DNA from: Pyronema omphalodes
Lineage: Eukaryota; Ascomycota; Pezizomycetes; Pezizales; Pyronemataceae
Reading direction: 5' to 3'
Length of the DNA stretch: 64,000 bases
Assembly: GCA_024516155.1 (NCBI GenBank)
Contig: JAJJXM010000104.1
Location: 43,684 to 107,683, forward strand
Shown here: positions 41,401-50,232 of the stretch, piece by piece
Layout: each line of letters opens with the position of its first letter
Numbering within the stretch: position 1 is the first letter of the stretch
Translations under genes and position numbers: made by a program
Notes under the pieces: model-generated
Databases searched by the model: none
What the model was told of the DNA's origin: nothing
Seen by the model: only the letters and a program-made list of their open reading frames with translations

Positions 41401-42277
41401 AAACCAGACAATTGAAGCATACCTCCGCTCCTTTGTCAATCATGAGATGAATGATTGGGTTGATCTATTGCCAATGGCTGAGTTCGCTTACAACAACTCA
41501 GTAACCAGCGCTACAGGACTATCACCTTTTTATGCGAATTACGGTTACAACCCCATTGCCAGCAATCCCATTCCAACAGCTGTGCAAAACCCTGCCAGCA
41601 AAGCATACGCTCATTGGATGCATACAGTGCATGAAGGTGCTAAGTTAGCATTACAGAAGGCACAAGAAAGAATGAAGAAGTATGCAGACCTTCAGCGAAA
41701 GGAGGCCCCTACTTACCAAGTTGGAGACTTGGTTATGCTCGATGGACGGCACATAAAAACAAGACGCCCATCACACAAATTGGATCACAAATTACATGGT
41801 CCATTCCAAATCGAAAAGGTCATATCCCCAACAGCAATACGTCTCACACTACCAAGAAGATGGAAGATTCACAATGCCTTCCACACTTCCCTACTAGAGC
41901 CCTTCCACACTGGAACCAGAGCTCCACCAGACCCAAACAAAATTCTTCGGGAAGCAGACGATGTTGAGGGAAGCGAGGAGTACGACATAGACGAAATTAT
42001 GAGCAGCTACAAATCAGGCAGCAGAGTACTTTACCTCGTCAAATGGCTAGGGTGGCCCAACAAGAAAGACTGGACGGCAGAACCCTTCGACAACTTTTCA
42101 GTAGGAGGTCAGGAGAAGCTAAGAGATTTCCATCTCAAGTATCCTGATTCTCCGAGGGACTACCGACTCAAAGACTCATGCTTGATGTTTTTCCCATATG
42201 GTTTTCATCAGGTAGAGTTGGTAGTAGGATGTAGGGGCTGGAGGACTACATCCAAAATTGATCACTTAAGTCACTAG
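38480..42277 (+). CDS. pol: A4 Pol polyprotein (PR-RT-RH-IN-chromodomain)
   Basis: Open for more than 1230 codons in the -1 frame. Order: aspartic protease ([12 protein letters not shown]), RT ([12 protein letters not shown]; catalytic YIDD at 39758-39769, followed by Ala where relatives have Val), RNase H (VETDASDFALGAV), integrase zinc finger (HDSRIAGHFGQ, SCMECQKDK), DDE core (AMDFITDLPE, VSDRDSRFTS, DGQTERLNQ) and chromodomain (YDIDEIMSSYKSG, LVKWLGW). The usual stop after YRLKD has changed (TAA to TCA relative to A2), adding about 30 residues. All catalytic residues I can recognise are present. With its intact gag this is the best candidate for an active copy. Confidence 0.93.
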   Translation, partial: FLESSREASPEEDGYEDAVIGKCAGIKRKSMDSLLSTRTKSRRKDNGAAIPVTQESAPTPPHHGPRPIINMVLNWSKNQQRTVRVLLDTGSTAALLDKAFVQKYKIPTVKRDTPLQIRNFNNEIVAGAGEVFTVPFILQHKKHFAAESFEVAPLDSDCDAILPYWWMALHQPCNLWGDQDKISFTSSRCKEKCTKAQASAFSLKVDKHVLDHPEALVLGHISSVSTKEELSEALQQVPEKFRGWINIMTMEAADRLPDHKTYDHAIDLVEGEKPPWGPVYALNEVELETLREWLKDMLRTGKIRPSKSSAAAPILFVPKPHGRGLRLCVDYRGINKITIANRYPLPLMSELQDRVRGAKVFTKMDLKNGYHLIRIKEGDEWKTAFRCRYGLYEFSVMPFGLSNAPATFQDMMNHIFRDMLDQGVIAYIDDALIYAETEEEHDKLVKEVLKRLEENGLVISPEKCVWGQNRVEFLGYIISENGIEMAKDKVQTVLVWEPPKSLKETQGFLGFANFYRRFIKDFSKICRPLTESTKGDAKKWEWTVAMELAFDELKSRFTTAPILSHFDPRQVCIVETDASDFALGAVLSQKGEDGNLHPIAFHSRKFTPAEINYEIHDKELLAIVDSFKVWRRYLEGAMHTVQVYSDHQNLEYFTTTKVLNRRQARWAQELAGVDFKIFYRPGVKNGQPDALSRRPEFRPEKGGGEDQPITTILQKSHFASISSISSAGEGTSFIISSARLSSIPFIKWSEEFLKMVKEAGKLDEIYVEATKKIKEPLTIDKGIVYRKEKLWVPKDLVKTVLESEHDSRIAGHFGQDKTIELIRRNFWWPRMEEKIITYVKSCMECQKDKKARHLKYGLLQPLELPYAPWQSIAMDFITDLPESNGCDQLWVIVDRFSKMAHFIPLQKDGKTTADLVRIFAKEIWKLHGLPTDIVSDRDSRFTSTTWKAFLGTLAIKPRMSTAFHPQTDGQTERLNQTIEAYLRSFVNHEMNDWVDLLPMAEFAYNNSVTSATGLSPFYANYGYNPIASNPIPTAVQNPASKAYAHWMHTVHEGAKLALQKAQERMKKYADLQRKEAPTYQVGDLVMLDGRHIKTRRPSHKLDHKLHGPFQIEKVISPTAIRLTLPRRWKIHNAFHTSLLEPFHTGTRAPPDPNKILREADDVEGSEEYDIDEIMSSYKSGSRVLYLVKWLGWPNKKDWTAEPFDNFSVGGQEKLRDFHLKYPDSPRDYRLKDSCLMFFPYGFHQVELVVGCRGWRTTSKIDHLSH

Positions 42278-42349
42278 GCTACGGCGTGGTGCGATCACAG
42301 AAAGATGAACGACGAGCTTCGGGACGAAGCTTGAACAGGGGAGAGGTGG

Positions 42350-43758
42350 TGTCACACCCTAAAATGTGTGAGGATAGAATTGGTATCATATATAACGCAA
42401 TGGAGAATATGGCAAACTCGACAGAGAATGAATAGTCAGATTAGTATCCCGGGCCGGAAGCCCCAGAGGAGATCCGACAAGCCACGTCACGTGATTCGTG
42501 ACTTTCCGATAGGACCTCACGAGGATCCCGGCCCGAGGCGTCGCAACTATTATTCAATGTCAGTTTGGGAGGATTCAGAAGAGAAGAGATTGGGGAACAC
42601 TTACCTCATGGGTGTCGACTTACCCTTGAGCAACTACGAGCGACGCTGATGGAGAACGAAGACGAAGACGAAAGGACACCTCCTTATACTTGAGGAGCGT
42701 TCGGAAGTTCACGGCTACAAAGGGGTCTGCATCGGAAGAGAGTTCCAAGGATGTGCAGAGCGGTGCGAAGACATCATCCAGTGTTACTTAGTTGGGTGAA
42801 TGGTCAGCCAGGAAGATAAGGCAGAGTCTAGTCGGCAAACAGGAGTGGGGCTATGGACAAGGGTCAAGATTGCTAAGGCATGAGACGACGTCCATAAGCA
42901 TGCAACCCTCTCAAGGAAACTGTTTGGTGGAACCGATATGACGCGCCCTTAGGCTATTGACTACCAACCAAGGAACAGCTCGGCGTTTGCATCCACACCA
43001 GGGTGTGGCTGCGCGCAAGTGCGCGCAGGTGGAGCCATAATGACATCACACAGGAATGTGTCGGAGTGATCCACTCCGGTAGGGCATGGATGCCTTATGA
43101 TGTCAGATTCCTCCATTCGCAATCGAGATTCTCTAGGGAGATCTATGATAGCACGACTCACAAGATAAATGACTCACATGTTATTTGTCAGAGGAGTTCA
43201 TGCATTATGCAGTCAAGCGGAGTTGCCCTCCCATATGACTTATAACCCTGACACCTGATTGGAAGGTGTGGTAGTACAAAGAGGAATGTCAAGGATTAGT
43301 CTCACGATAGCAAGCATCATGCAAGCAAGTAATCAATATGATTACGCACTTCGTATGATGCAATCTATCAGCAGATGCGTCTCAGAAATGACTCTTGTCT
43401 TATCTCCTAGGCTCAGTTTGGAAATTGGTCCCCTAGGAAGTCTGGGCGAACTTGTAGACGAAAGTCTATAAAAGAGCCTTTGTCTTCCCTCTCTCTCCTC
43501 CATCATCAACCATTTGATCCTCTACGCGACGATACCTATTATGACCAACGAATACCTCCGAAGACAACCCTTAAGTTTATTCCGCCTGTGATCGATTAAT
43601 TCTCTTCCAAGCTTTATCTTTGGATAAGCTCTATTAGTTCTTGGGAACGAAGTGTCTGTCTGTTCTTGGGAACGAAGTGTCTGTCAACACTGAGAACGAA
43701 GCACTAGAGATACAATCGGATAAGCCTCTGCATAGTCGAAACTGTGCCCAGGTTCACA
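42350..43758 (+). repeat. A4 3' LTR (1409 bp)
   Basis: Direct repeat of 34797-36205, preceded by a GGGGAGAGGTGG polypurine tract. After it come CGATG and the continuation of the C 5' LTR. Confidence 0.94.
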
Positions 43759-43763
43759 CGATG

Positions 43764-44134
43764 GATGACGTACCATGAGCTGGAGAGCTGTGGCGTCGCA
43801 GGTGAATTGATGGAGAACGGAAGCTTTCATGTAGCGATGTTGTCTGACGGCCCAGCAAGAGTGCTGGCCGCCCCTTTGTACATAAGGAGGCTTGCCTCCC
43901 CGTTGTCGAGTTCTCCATCGAAGGTCTTGTGTCTTTCCCTTGTCCTTAAAATAAGACTTCTCCTTTCAGTCCCACGTCATTTCTTGTCCTTGTCCCTGTC
44001 CCTGTTTCGTGTGCCGTACGTCTGACGTGCGCTTCGGTCCTTGTCTTTCCGTTCCCCGTCCTGGAACCCGTCTAGCCCCCCTTGCCGGTAGTGTTCAGTG
44101 TGTTCTTTGAACGTCCGTTCCTAGTTCCCTGACA
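43764..44134 (+). repeat. C 5' LTR, last 371 bp
   Basis: Second half of the LTR interrupted by A4. It contains the TATA-like TACATAAG (about 43878) and ends TTCCCTGACA. Its self-primer copy has one mismatch (ATCGAAGGT) relative to the 3' LTR. Confidence 0.92.
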
Positions 44135-44136
44135 TT

Positions 44137-44145
44137 ACGTTCGAT
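44137..44145 (+). other. C primer-binding site (self-priming type)
   Basis: ACGTTCGAT, two bases after the LTR, is the exact complement of ATCGAACGT at 50546-50554 in the 3' LTR. That sequence lies about 35 nt after the TATA-like TACATAAG (50508-50515), where transcription should start. Confidence 0.6.
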
Positions 44146-44169
44146 CAAATAATTATTCAACCAACACGC

Positions 44170-44412
44170 ATGAACCCCACCCGTTCTGCTTGGACATACG
44201 CCTTAAAACAAGCCCTGGAAACGCACACCCTAAACGAAACCTTCGGGATTTCCGACCGATTCGCTGGCGCAGTGCGAAGAACCATCCGAAGAGCAGAAAA
44301 TCACTGCTACCTTGTGGTCCGCTGGGAACTCCAGGACTACACTTACCAGGAGCACGTCCGCCACACCATCAGACTCAAGCAAATCCTCCGAGCCCGCCAG
44401 AATGCACGTTAA
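44170..44412 (+). CDS. C leader ORF or displaced Gag N-terminus (80 aa)
   Basis: The first ATG after the predicted C transcription start opens this 80-codon frame (MNPTRSAWTYALKQALETH...). It is basic and not recognised. It overlaps the next ORF by 11 nt (ATG 44402 before TAA 44410-44412). It may be the original N-terminus of Gag separated by a frameshift, or a small upstream ORF. Confidence 0.4.
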   Translation: MNPTRSAWTYALKQALETHTLNETFGISDRFAGAVRRTIRRAENHCYLVVRWELQDYTYQEHVRHTIRLKQILRARQNAR

Positions 44413-44848
44413 ACTTATCGACAAAGGACACTGGCAGCAAATTGTGAACGCCGCCTCCATGACCCAGTTCCCTGACGGCCATGAACCGCTTACTTTCACC
44501 AAACAACTCGCGCAATCCATCCTAGACGCCCAAGACCACCCCACGGGCTATCTCTTAAACGACCTCACGGAAACCCCCGGCTCCCGTAACAGCACTCGGG
44601 TCTCCAGCCCTGTCGCCTCCCGCGCTCCGGAAGCTACCACCCCTGCCCGCATTCCCCCTGTCGTTATCCAGACTGGCTCCGTCCAGGTTTATCCAAATGG
44701 CCCAGAAACAGTGCCGCGAACCCCCGCACCCCCTACCACAGCCGCAGCCGCAGCCCCCGCCCCCGCTATAATCGCACCAATTCCAAGACTCCCCCCCCCG
44801 AGACCCCGAAATCCTCCTAACCCCGGAGGAACAAGCAGATACGAATGA
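44402..44848 (+). pseudogene. gag: C Gag, N-terminal segment
   Basis: Frame from MHVKLIDKGHWQQIVNAAS to 44848, ending in an Ala/Pro-rich tract. A run of nine C (44791-44799) marks the place where the frame must shift by one base to join the capsid frame, which is open only after TAA 44769-44771. A homopolymer indel (mutation or sequencing/assembly error) is the simplest reading. Confidence 0.55.
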
Positions 44849-45749
44849 AATTCACTACTACGAGAAGGAGCTCACCCGCCAGCGTGAACTAATCAACGCG
44901 CTACTCGCCTCCCCTGGCATCCGCGTGACCGGAGACAAAATCTCGGATCCGCCAACCTTCGACGGGTCCAACAGGGAGGACCTCCGCCGCTTTGTCTCCT
45001 TGCTTCGCATCAAGTTGGTGAGCGACGAACTACGCTTCCCAACCCCTCACAAACGGATTTCTTATGCCATGGGCCGCCTCCGCGGACGCGCCTTGGATCA
45101 GATTCTTCCTTATATCAAGGAAAATGGCAACCGCTGGGCCCTCAACGACGTCGAGGACGTCATTAAAATCTTACAGCGTACCTTTGGAGACCCGGACGAG
45201 CGCGCAACGGCTCGTTTCAAACTACAAAATCTCCGACAAAACAACCGCGAATTTTCGGACTATTATGCAGAGTTCTCCCGCCTGGTCGCAGAATTAGGCT
45301 GGGATGAAGCCGCCACCATGGATGCTCTGCGTAACGGCCTGTCCCTCGAGTTGCACGAAAAGTTGGTTGGCGCCCCTCCCACCGCTACGATGCACGAATT
45401 TGTTGACCAGTGCCAAAAATTGGACTCCCAATTGAGAGCACTTGAGAACCTCCGTAAGCTGCGTACCAACCGCGGCCAAGTTAAACCCACTACCACCGCC
45501 ACCCCCGCCACCAGTCGCCCCACCCCCGCTACCCAAGCCACCACCGCCTCCTCCAGCAAGCAAACCCCTGCCCAGGGACCCCGTCAGAAACTGTCGGCAC
45601 AGGAGCGCGCAACCCGCCTGTCAGAAGGACGTTGCCTCTACTGCGGTGGCCTCGGCCACATGGCTGCGTCGTGCCCCGCCAAGACGAATGTTAAAGTGGC
45701 GAGCGTGGAATTATTGGATAATGAAGAAGAGGTGTCGGGAAAAGAATAA
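44772..45749 (+). CDS. gag: C Gag, capsid and zinc-knuckle segment
   Basis: Open frame without an early ATG. It starts with a helical segment (ELTRQRELINALL) and continues with the gag capsid region (PPTFDGSNREDLRRFVSLLR, FSDYYAEFSRLVAELGWDE, DQCQKLDSQLRALE). A Thr/Pro/Ala-rich linker follows, and then the knuckle CLYCGGLGHMAASC. It ends at TAA 45747-45749 six bases after the slippery heptamer. It clearly needs the preceding segment for a start. Confidence 0.8.
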   Translation, partial: SHQFQDSPPRDPEILLTPEEQADTNEIHYYEKELTRQRELINALLASPGIRVTGDKISDPPTFDGSNREDLRRFVSLLRIKLVSDELRFPTPHKRISYAMGRLRGRALDQILPYIKENGNRWALNDVEDVIKILQRTFGDPDERATARFKLQNLRQNNREFSDYYAEFSRLVAELGWDEAATMDALRNGLSLELHEKLVGAPPTATMHEFVDQCQKLDSQLRALENLRKLRTNRGQVKPTTTATPATSRPTPATQATTASSSKQTPAQGPRQKLSAQERATRLSEGRCLYCGGLGHMAASCPAKTNVKVASVELLDNEEEVSGKE

Positions 45750-45781
45750 ACCAGCTGCAAGAAGATGGCTCTGCTGCTGGT
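45737..45781 (+). promoter_or_regulatory. C gag-pol -1 frameshift signal
   Basis: GGGAAAA at 45737-45743 is in the gag phase (TCG GGA AAA). A 6-nt spacer (45744-45749, including the gag stop) follows. The hairpin pairs ACCAGC (45750-45755) with GCTGGT (45776-45781), extended by two pairs beyond one mismatch. The pol frame is -1 and open from 45743. Confidence 0.75.
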
Positions 45782-46513
45782 GGGAAAATTATTGCTGATA
45801 CATTGCTATTATCGGGCGCAAGTTTTACTGGAAAGTTAGAATGCGAACGCCTTGTTCTCTCTTGCTCCTTGTTTTCCAATAACCGCTCCGTGGAAACAGT
45901 AGCGCTCGTTGACTGCGGCGCCACTGGTATCGCCTTTGTTGACCGCAATTTCGCCCGCCATCACAAACTCCCCCTAACCCCCCTATCCACCGCCCGAACG
46001 GTCGAAGTTATCGACGGCCGCCCCATATCCTCAGGAAAAATCACACACCTCGCCCAAGTAGAGTGTACCATCAATGGTCACTCGGATACCCTTCCCATGT
46101 TCGTCACCAAGTTGGGTCACTACCCGGTGGTGTTGGGCATCCCCTGGTTGAAGAAACACGACGTAACAATAAGCTTCAGTTCCAACACTGTAAGCTTCGA
46201 CTCCCAATACTGCCTAAGGAACTGCACCCCGTTGCCTGTAAGCACAACCGGTGTCGAGGTCCTGGACCCGGGCCCCCCTCCCGCTGTGCACGAGCCCGAC
46301 ACAAACCCCATGCCGGAGTTAGAAGACTCGGTCCCCGACCCCCCGGACGAACCCCCAATAGCGATCTCAAGTCTAACCATCTCCGACTTCAAAGAAATGG
46401 TAGAAGACGAAAGCCTGACAGTGTTCTCGCTATCGTTGGACGAGATCACCGTCGCCCTACAAGACAAGCCCCCCCTCACGGATGAGGATCTGAAAGACAT
46501 GATCCCCGTAGAG
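45743..46513 (+). CDS. pol: C Pol, protease part
   Basis: Aspartic protease domain (VALVDCGATGIAFVDRNFARHH, VVLGIPWLKKHD) and the acidic linker up to DLKDMIPVE. It is interrupted at 46513 by the E solo LTR. In the uninterrupted gene the frame would continue at 47264 with YHDYLDLF. The insert plus one duplicated TAGAG is 750 bp, so the phase is kept. The insert nevertheless brings stops. Confidence 0.85.
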
Positions 46514-47258
46514 TGTCAAAATCCGGCTACACACGGTCGACAGGCGATACAACCGTCGGATTGCTATGCAATCGGGTTCGGCTCTGGACTTCTAGGTGAG
46601 TTAGTCACGGGCTCAGGCAGTACTTACCTTGTACACAGGATGTCCCTGCAGCGTTGCCTCTGATAGGATCGTCGGATGGGGATCTGGGTGGGAGGATAGG
46701 TAGGTATTTGGGATGGGTAAGTATGTTGGGATGGGCTGGGTTTTCGGTCACGGTTTAGATGATAGAACTGCAGTGTGTAGATAGATTGTGTAGATAGATA
46801 ATTGATTGCGTACTAGACTAATGAAATACAAATGTCCCCTTATATACCTGTGTCCCTGTGCTCATGTGATTTCCCAACTTATCTGACCCGCAGATATTCC
46901 ATCCATCATGAGACACCCTTCGCTCCACTGTGACTCCCAAAACCTAACTAAAACACAATACAAACATAAACCAAAACATAATACAAAACAAAAGCAAAAC
47001 ATAATACAAAACATAAGCAAAACACAATACAAAACATAAGCAAGACATAATCCAAACCTCGAGGAAACCCTCCTCGTTCCACCCCGCACTTACCCCCTTG
47101 TCCTCGCTTAACCCTAACTCCTCTCGCCTAGCCCTAGCTCCACCTCTTCGCTTAAACCCTAACTGTGACGTACGCCATCCCCAGCGTCACACCCACGAAC
47201 CACAGCCCAGCTGTGGTCACAATCCCTCCCAGAAGCATATCCCTAGCGGTTCGTGACA
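46514..47258 (-). repeat. E: solo LTR of a B-related family inside C pol
   Basis: 745 bp with TGTCA/TGACA ends flanked by TAGAG (46509-46513 and 47259-47263). Read on the minus strand it resembles the B LTR from end to end. It has an ORF3-like tail at its start (47258-47152), TATATAAGGGGA followed about 35 nt later by ACGCAATCAA (minus strand of 46802-46811), and an end matching CCGTG-TA-CGGATT-TGA. Recombination between two LTRs removed the body. A Lys-codon-like A/C-rich low-complexity tract lies at 46940-47050. Confidence 0.88.
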
Positions 47259-47263
47259 TAGAG

Positions 47264-50221
47264 TATCACGACTACCTCGATTTATTCAAGGAGGTCAACG
47301 CGAAGGAACTCCCCCCACACCGACCCTACGACCACAAGATCCCACTGAAAGAGGGATTCGTCCCCCCCTTTGGCCCGTTATACTCGCTGTCACGCAACGA
47401 GTTGCAGACGCTGAAAGCGTGGCTCGATGCGAATTTGGAGAAAGGATTTATACAACGCTCCCAATCATCAGCCGCCTCGCCGATATTATTCGTGAAAAAA
47501 TCAGACGGATCCCTACGCCTATGCGTCGATTACCGAAGACTGAATGAAGGTACCGAGAAGAACCGGTACCCGCTGCCATTGATACAGGAAACGATGATGA
47601 ATCTTTCCAAAGCTCAATACTTTACGACCCTAGATGTCCGCAGCGCTTATAACCTTATCAGAATGGCAGAGGGCGAAGAATGGAAGACGGCCTTCCGCAC
47701 AAGGTACGGCCTATTCGAGTCGAAAGTGATGCCCTTTGAGCTCACCAACGCGCCTGCCGATTTCCAGGCATTGATAAATGATGTCCTGAGACCATACCTG
47801 GACCAGTTTTGTACGGCATACTTGGACCATATTCTCGTATTCTCTGAAACAAAGCCCGATCAAACCGCACACGTCCGAAAGATCTTGGAACGACTCAAAC
47901 AAGAAGAACTGCACTTGAAGCCAGAGAAGTGTAAGTTTGCTAAGGCAGAAGTACAGTACCTGGGCTACAACATCGGCCGCGACGGCGCGCGCATGATGGA
48001 TTCCAAAGCAGCCACAGTGAGAGATTGGAAGGAACCAACCAATTTGAAACAGGTCCAAGAGTTCCTGGGTTTCGCGAATTTCTATCGAAGATTTATCAAA
48101 GACTACTCAAAAGTGGTCTCCCCTCTGACGGCTCTGACCAAAAAGAAAGATGGTAAAGCAATCCCCTTTACCTGGGGTAAAGATCAGCAAAGCGCCTTCG
48201 ACCGACTGAAGGACGCATTTACATCAGCACCGATTCTCAAGCACTTCGACTACGAGAAACCGATTGTAGTTGAAACAGACGCATCTGACCATGTGTCTGC
48301 TGGAGTTTCATCACAATACGACGACGATAACGTGTTACACCCCGTCGCGTTTTATTCCAAAAAGCATTCCCCGGCAGAATGCAACTATGAGATCTACCAG
48401 AAAGAACTACTGTCAATAGTTCGTTGTTTCGAAGAATGGCGTCCCCACTTGGAGGGCTCCGCCTTCCCTATAAAAGTATTAACAGACCACAAGAATCTCG
48501 AATACTTTATGACGACAAAGCTACTAAACAGACGACAAGCACGCTGGTCCGAATTCCTGTCTCGTTTCAACTTTGTGATCACCTATCGACCGGGAACGTT
48601 GGGAGGAAAACCGGACGCCCTGACAAGACGAGCCGCCGACCTCCCGGGAGAGGGAGAAGAACGCATACTAGCGAACCAGCAAGCTGTTCTAAAGCCACAA
48701 AACTTCCAGTTGTGCATGACCCCGCCCATGAAACTTGCACCCTCCGAAGTGGACCTCCTGTTTACAGAGGGTTACAAGACAGATTCATTCCCCAACCGAG
48801 TGTTGGGAATGCTGGAAGACGGTGCACAAATCTGTAAGGACATATCACTCGCCGATTGCTCCGTGTTGGAAAACAGATTGTACTACCGAGACTGCCTCTA
48901 TGTCCCCGCGCTGGACAAACTACGATTGAAACTACTACAAGATCACCACAACCCCCCCACCATGGGACACCCGGGCCGTGCAACGACTTTCGAACTCCTC
49001 GCCAGGAGTTATTACTGGCCCTCGATGAGAAAAGATGTGGACCAATTCGTCCGAAATTGCCACACTTGTAAAAGAACAAAAGCTACCCGCCACGCACCCT
49101 ATGGAACCTTGAAACCCCTACCGGTCCCGCACCACCCGTGGCAGAATATATCTGTGGACTTCGTTACTGGACTACCGACATCAGAAGGCTTCGACGCAAT
49201 ATGTGCGATCGTTTGCCGACTCATGAAACAGCGGCACTTAGTGCCCTGTCACTCCACGATAGACGCAGAAGGCTTCGCGCAACTCTTCCTGGAAAACGTA
49301 TTCAAACTACACGGCCTGCCAGACACAGTAGTGTCCGACCGCGGCCCGCAATTTGTGGCCCACTTCTGGAAACACCTCGCAAATTGCATGGGTATCGAAA
49401 TTGCCACGAGCACGGCCTTCCACCCCCAGACCGATGGCCAAACAGAAAGAATCAATGCAGTTACAGGGCAATATCTCCGCGCGTACGTCTGTTATTTACA
49501 AGACGACTGGAAGAAATTTTTACCACTGGCAGAATTTGCTGCAAAAAACCAAGTATCGGATACAACATCGCTGTCTCCGTTCTACGCTATATATGGCCGA
49601 CACCCCAAATGCTCCTTCGAATTGGAAATCAGGACAGACAATCCTGAAGAAGTGAAAGCGAACGAGGTAGCGGAAAGGATGTCACACATCCATGACGTCT
49701 TACGTTCTGAAATGAAATACGCCCAAGCCCGCCACATAGAGGCCGCCGACAATTCCCGACTCCCCGCGCCGGTCTTCAAACCAGGAGACCTAGTATGGCT
49801 GGACGCCCGCAACCTCAGAACCCGACGCCCCTCAAAGAAACTGGAAAACAAACACCTAGGTCCGTTCACCGTGTTACGGCCCATTGGATCCCACGCCTAT
49901 GAATTGGATATACCGGAGACAATGAAACATCATAGGACCTTCCCCGTGTCCCTACTAAACCCAGCCCCTTCGGACCCCCTCCCTGGCCAGATTATCCCAC
50001 CGCCCCTACCGGTAGTAGTAGACGGCGAAGAAGAATGGTTCGTGGATGAAATTCTGGATAGCCGTTGGTCAAGAGGACCCCTGCAGTACCTCGTCAAGTG
50101 GACCGGCCATGACTCTCCAACCTGGGAACCGGAAACAAACCTATCCGAAACTGAGGCCGCTGAGAAATTCCATCAGTTATACCCAGACAAACCTTCTCCT
50201 CTCGTAGGAACTCGAGCCTAA
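47264..50221 (+). CDS. pol: C Pol, RT-RNase H-integrase-chromodomain part
   Basis: Continuation of C pol. RT ([34 protein letters not shown]) has YLDH instead of YLDD at 47819-47830: the second catalytic aspartate is His, so the RT should be dead. MPFEL replaces the usual MPFGL. RNase H (VVETDASDHVSAGV) follows. The integrase has HHCC (HPGRATTF, CHTCKRTK) and DDE (SVDFVTGLPT, VSDRGPQFVAHFW, TDGQTERINAV). A chromodomain is present (VDEILDSRWSRGPLQYLVKWTGH). It stops at 50219-50221, 11 bp before the 3' LTR. The open reading frame can be followed upstream into the E LTR to 47156, but that part is not pol. Confidence 0.9.
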   Translation, partial: YHDYLDLFKEVNAKELPPHRPYDHKIPLKEGFVPPFGPLYSLSRNELQTLKAWLDANLEKGFIQRSQSSAASPILFVKKSDGSLRLCVDYRRLNEGTEKNRYPLPLIQETMMNLSKAQYFTTLDVRSAYNLIRMAEGEEWKTAFRTRYGLFESKVMPFELTNAPADFQALINDVLRPYLDQFCTAYLDHILVFSETKPDQTAHVRKILERLKQEELHLKPEKCKFAKAEVQYLGYNIGRDGARMMDSKAATVRDWKEPTNLKQVQEFLGFANFYRRFIKDYSKVVSPLTALTKKKDGKAIPFTWGKDQQSAFDRLKDAFTSAPILKHFDYEKPIVVETDASDHVSAGVSSQYDDDNVLHPVAFYSKKHSPAECNYEIYQKELLSIVRCFEEWRPHLEGSAFPIKVLTDHKNLEYFMTTKLLNRRQARWSEFLSRFNFVITYRPGTLGGKPDALTRRAADLPGEGEERILANQQAVLKPQNFQLCMTPPMKLAPSEVDLLFTEGYKTDSFPNRVLGMLEDGAQICKDISLADCSVLENRLYYRDCLYVPALDKLRLKLLQDHHNPPTMGHPGRATTFELLARSYYWPSMRKDVDQFVRNCHTCKRTKATRHAPYGTLKPLPVPHHPWQNISVDFVTGLPTSEGFDAICAIVCRLMKQRHLVPCHSTIDAEGFAQLFLENVFKLHGLPDTVVSDRGPQFVAHFWKHLANCMGIEIATSTAFHPQTDGQTERINAVTGQYLRAYVCYLQDDWKKFLPLAEFAAKNQVSDTTSLSPFYAIYGRHPKCSFELEIRTDNPEEVKANEVAERMSHIHDVLRSEMKYAQARHIEAADNSRLPAPVFKPGDLVWLDARNLRTRRPSKKLENKHLGPFTVLRPIGSHAYELDIPETMKHHRTFPVSLLNPAPSDPLPGQIIPPPLPVVVDGEEEWFVDEILDSRWSRGPLQYLVKWTGHDSPTWEPETNLSETEAAEKFHQLYPDKPSPLVGTRA

Positions 50222-50232
50222 CGGGGGGGTAC

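Larger units (their letters stand above)
34797..43758 (+). mobile_element. A4: full-length family-A beta chromovirus, most intact copy
   Basis: 8962 bp with two 1409-bp LTRs (about nine differences by eye), an intact gag and an intact pol in the -1 frame. Target duplication is TGATG (34792-34796) and CGATG (43759-43763, one mismatch). The other C LTR at 50233-50763 shows the empty site. The stretch 42278-42349 carries the polypurine tract. Confidence 0.93.

Noticed and set aside
46593..47192. Intron in C pol (GTGAGT donor, CTAAC near the right end).
   Set aside because: The stretch is bounded by TAGAG duplications and TGTCA/TGACA ends and aligns with the B LTR, so it is a solo LTR.
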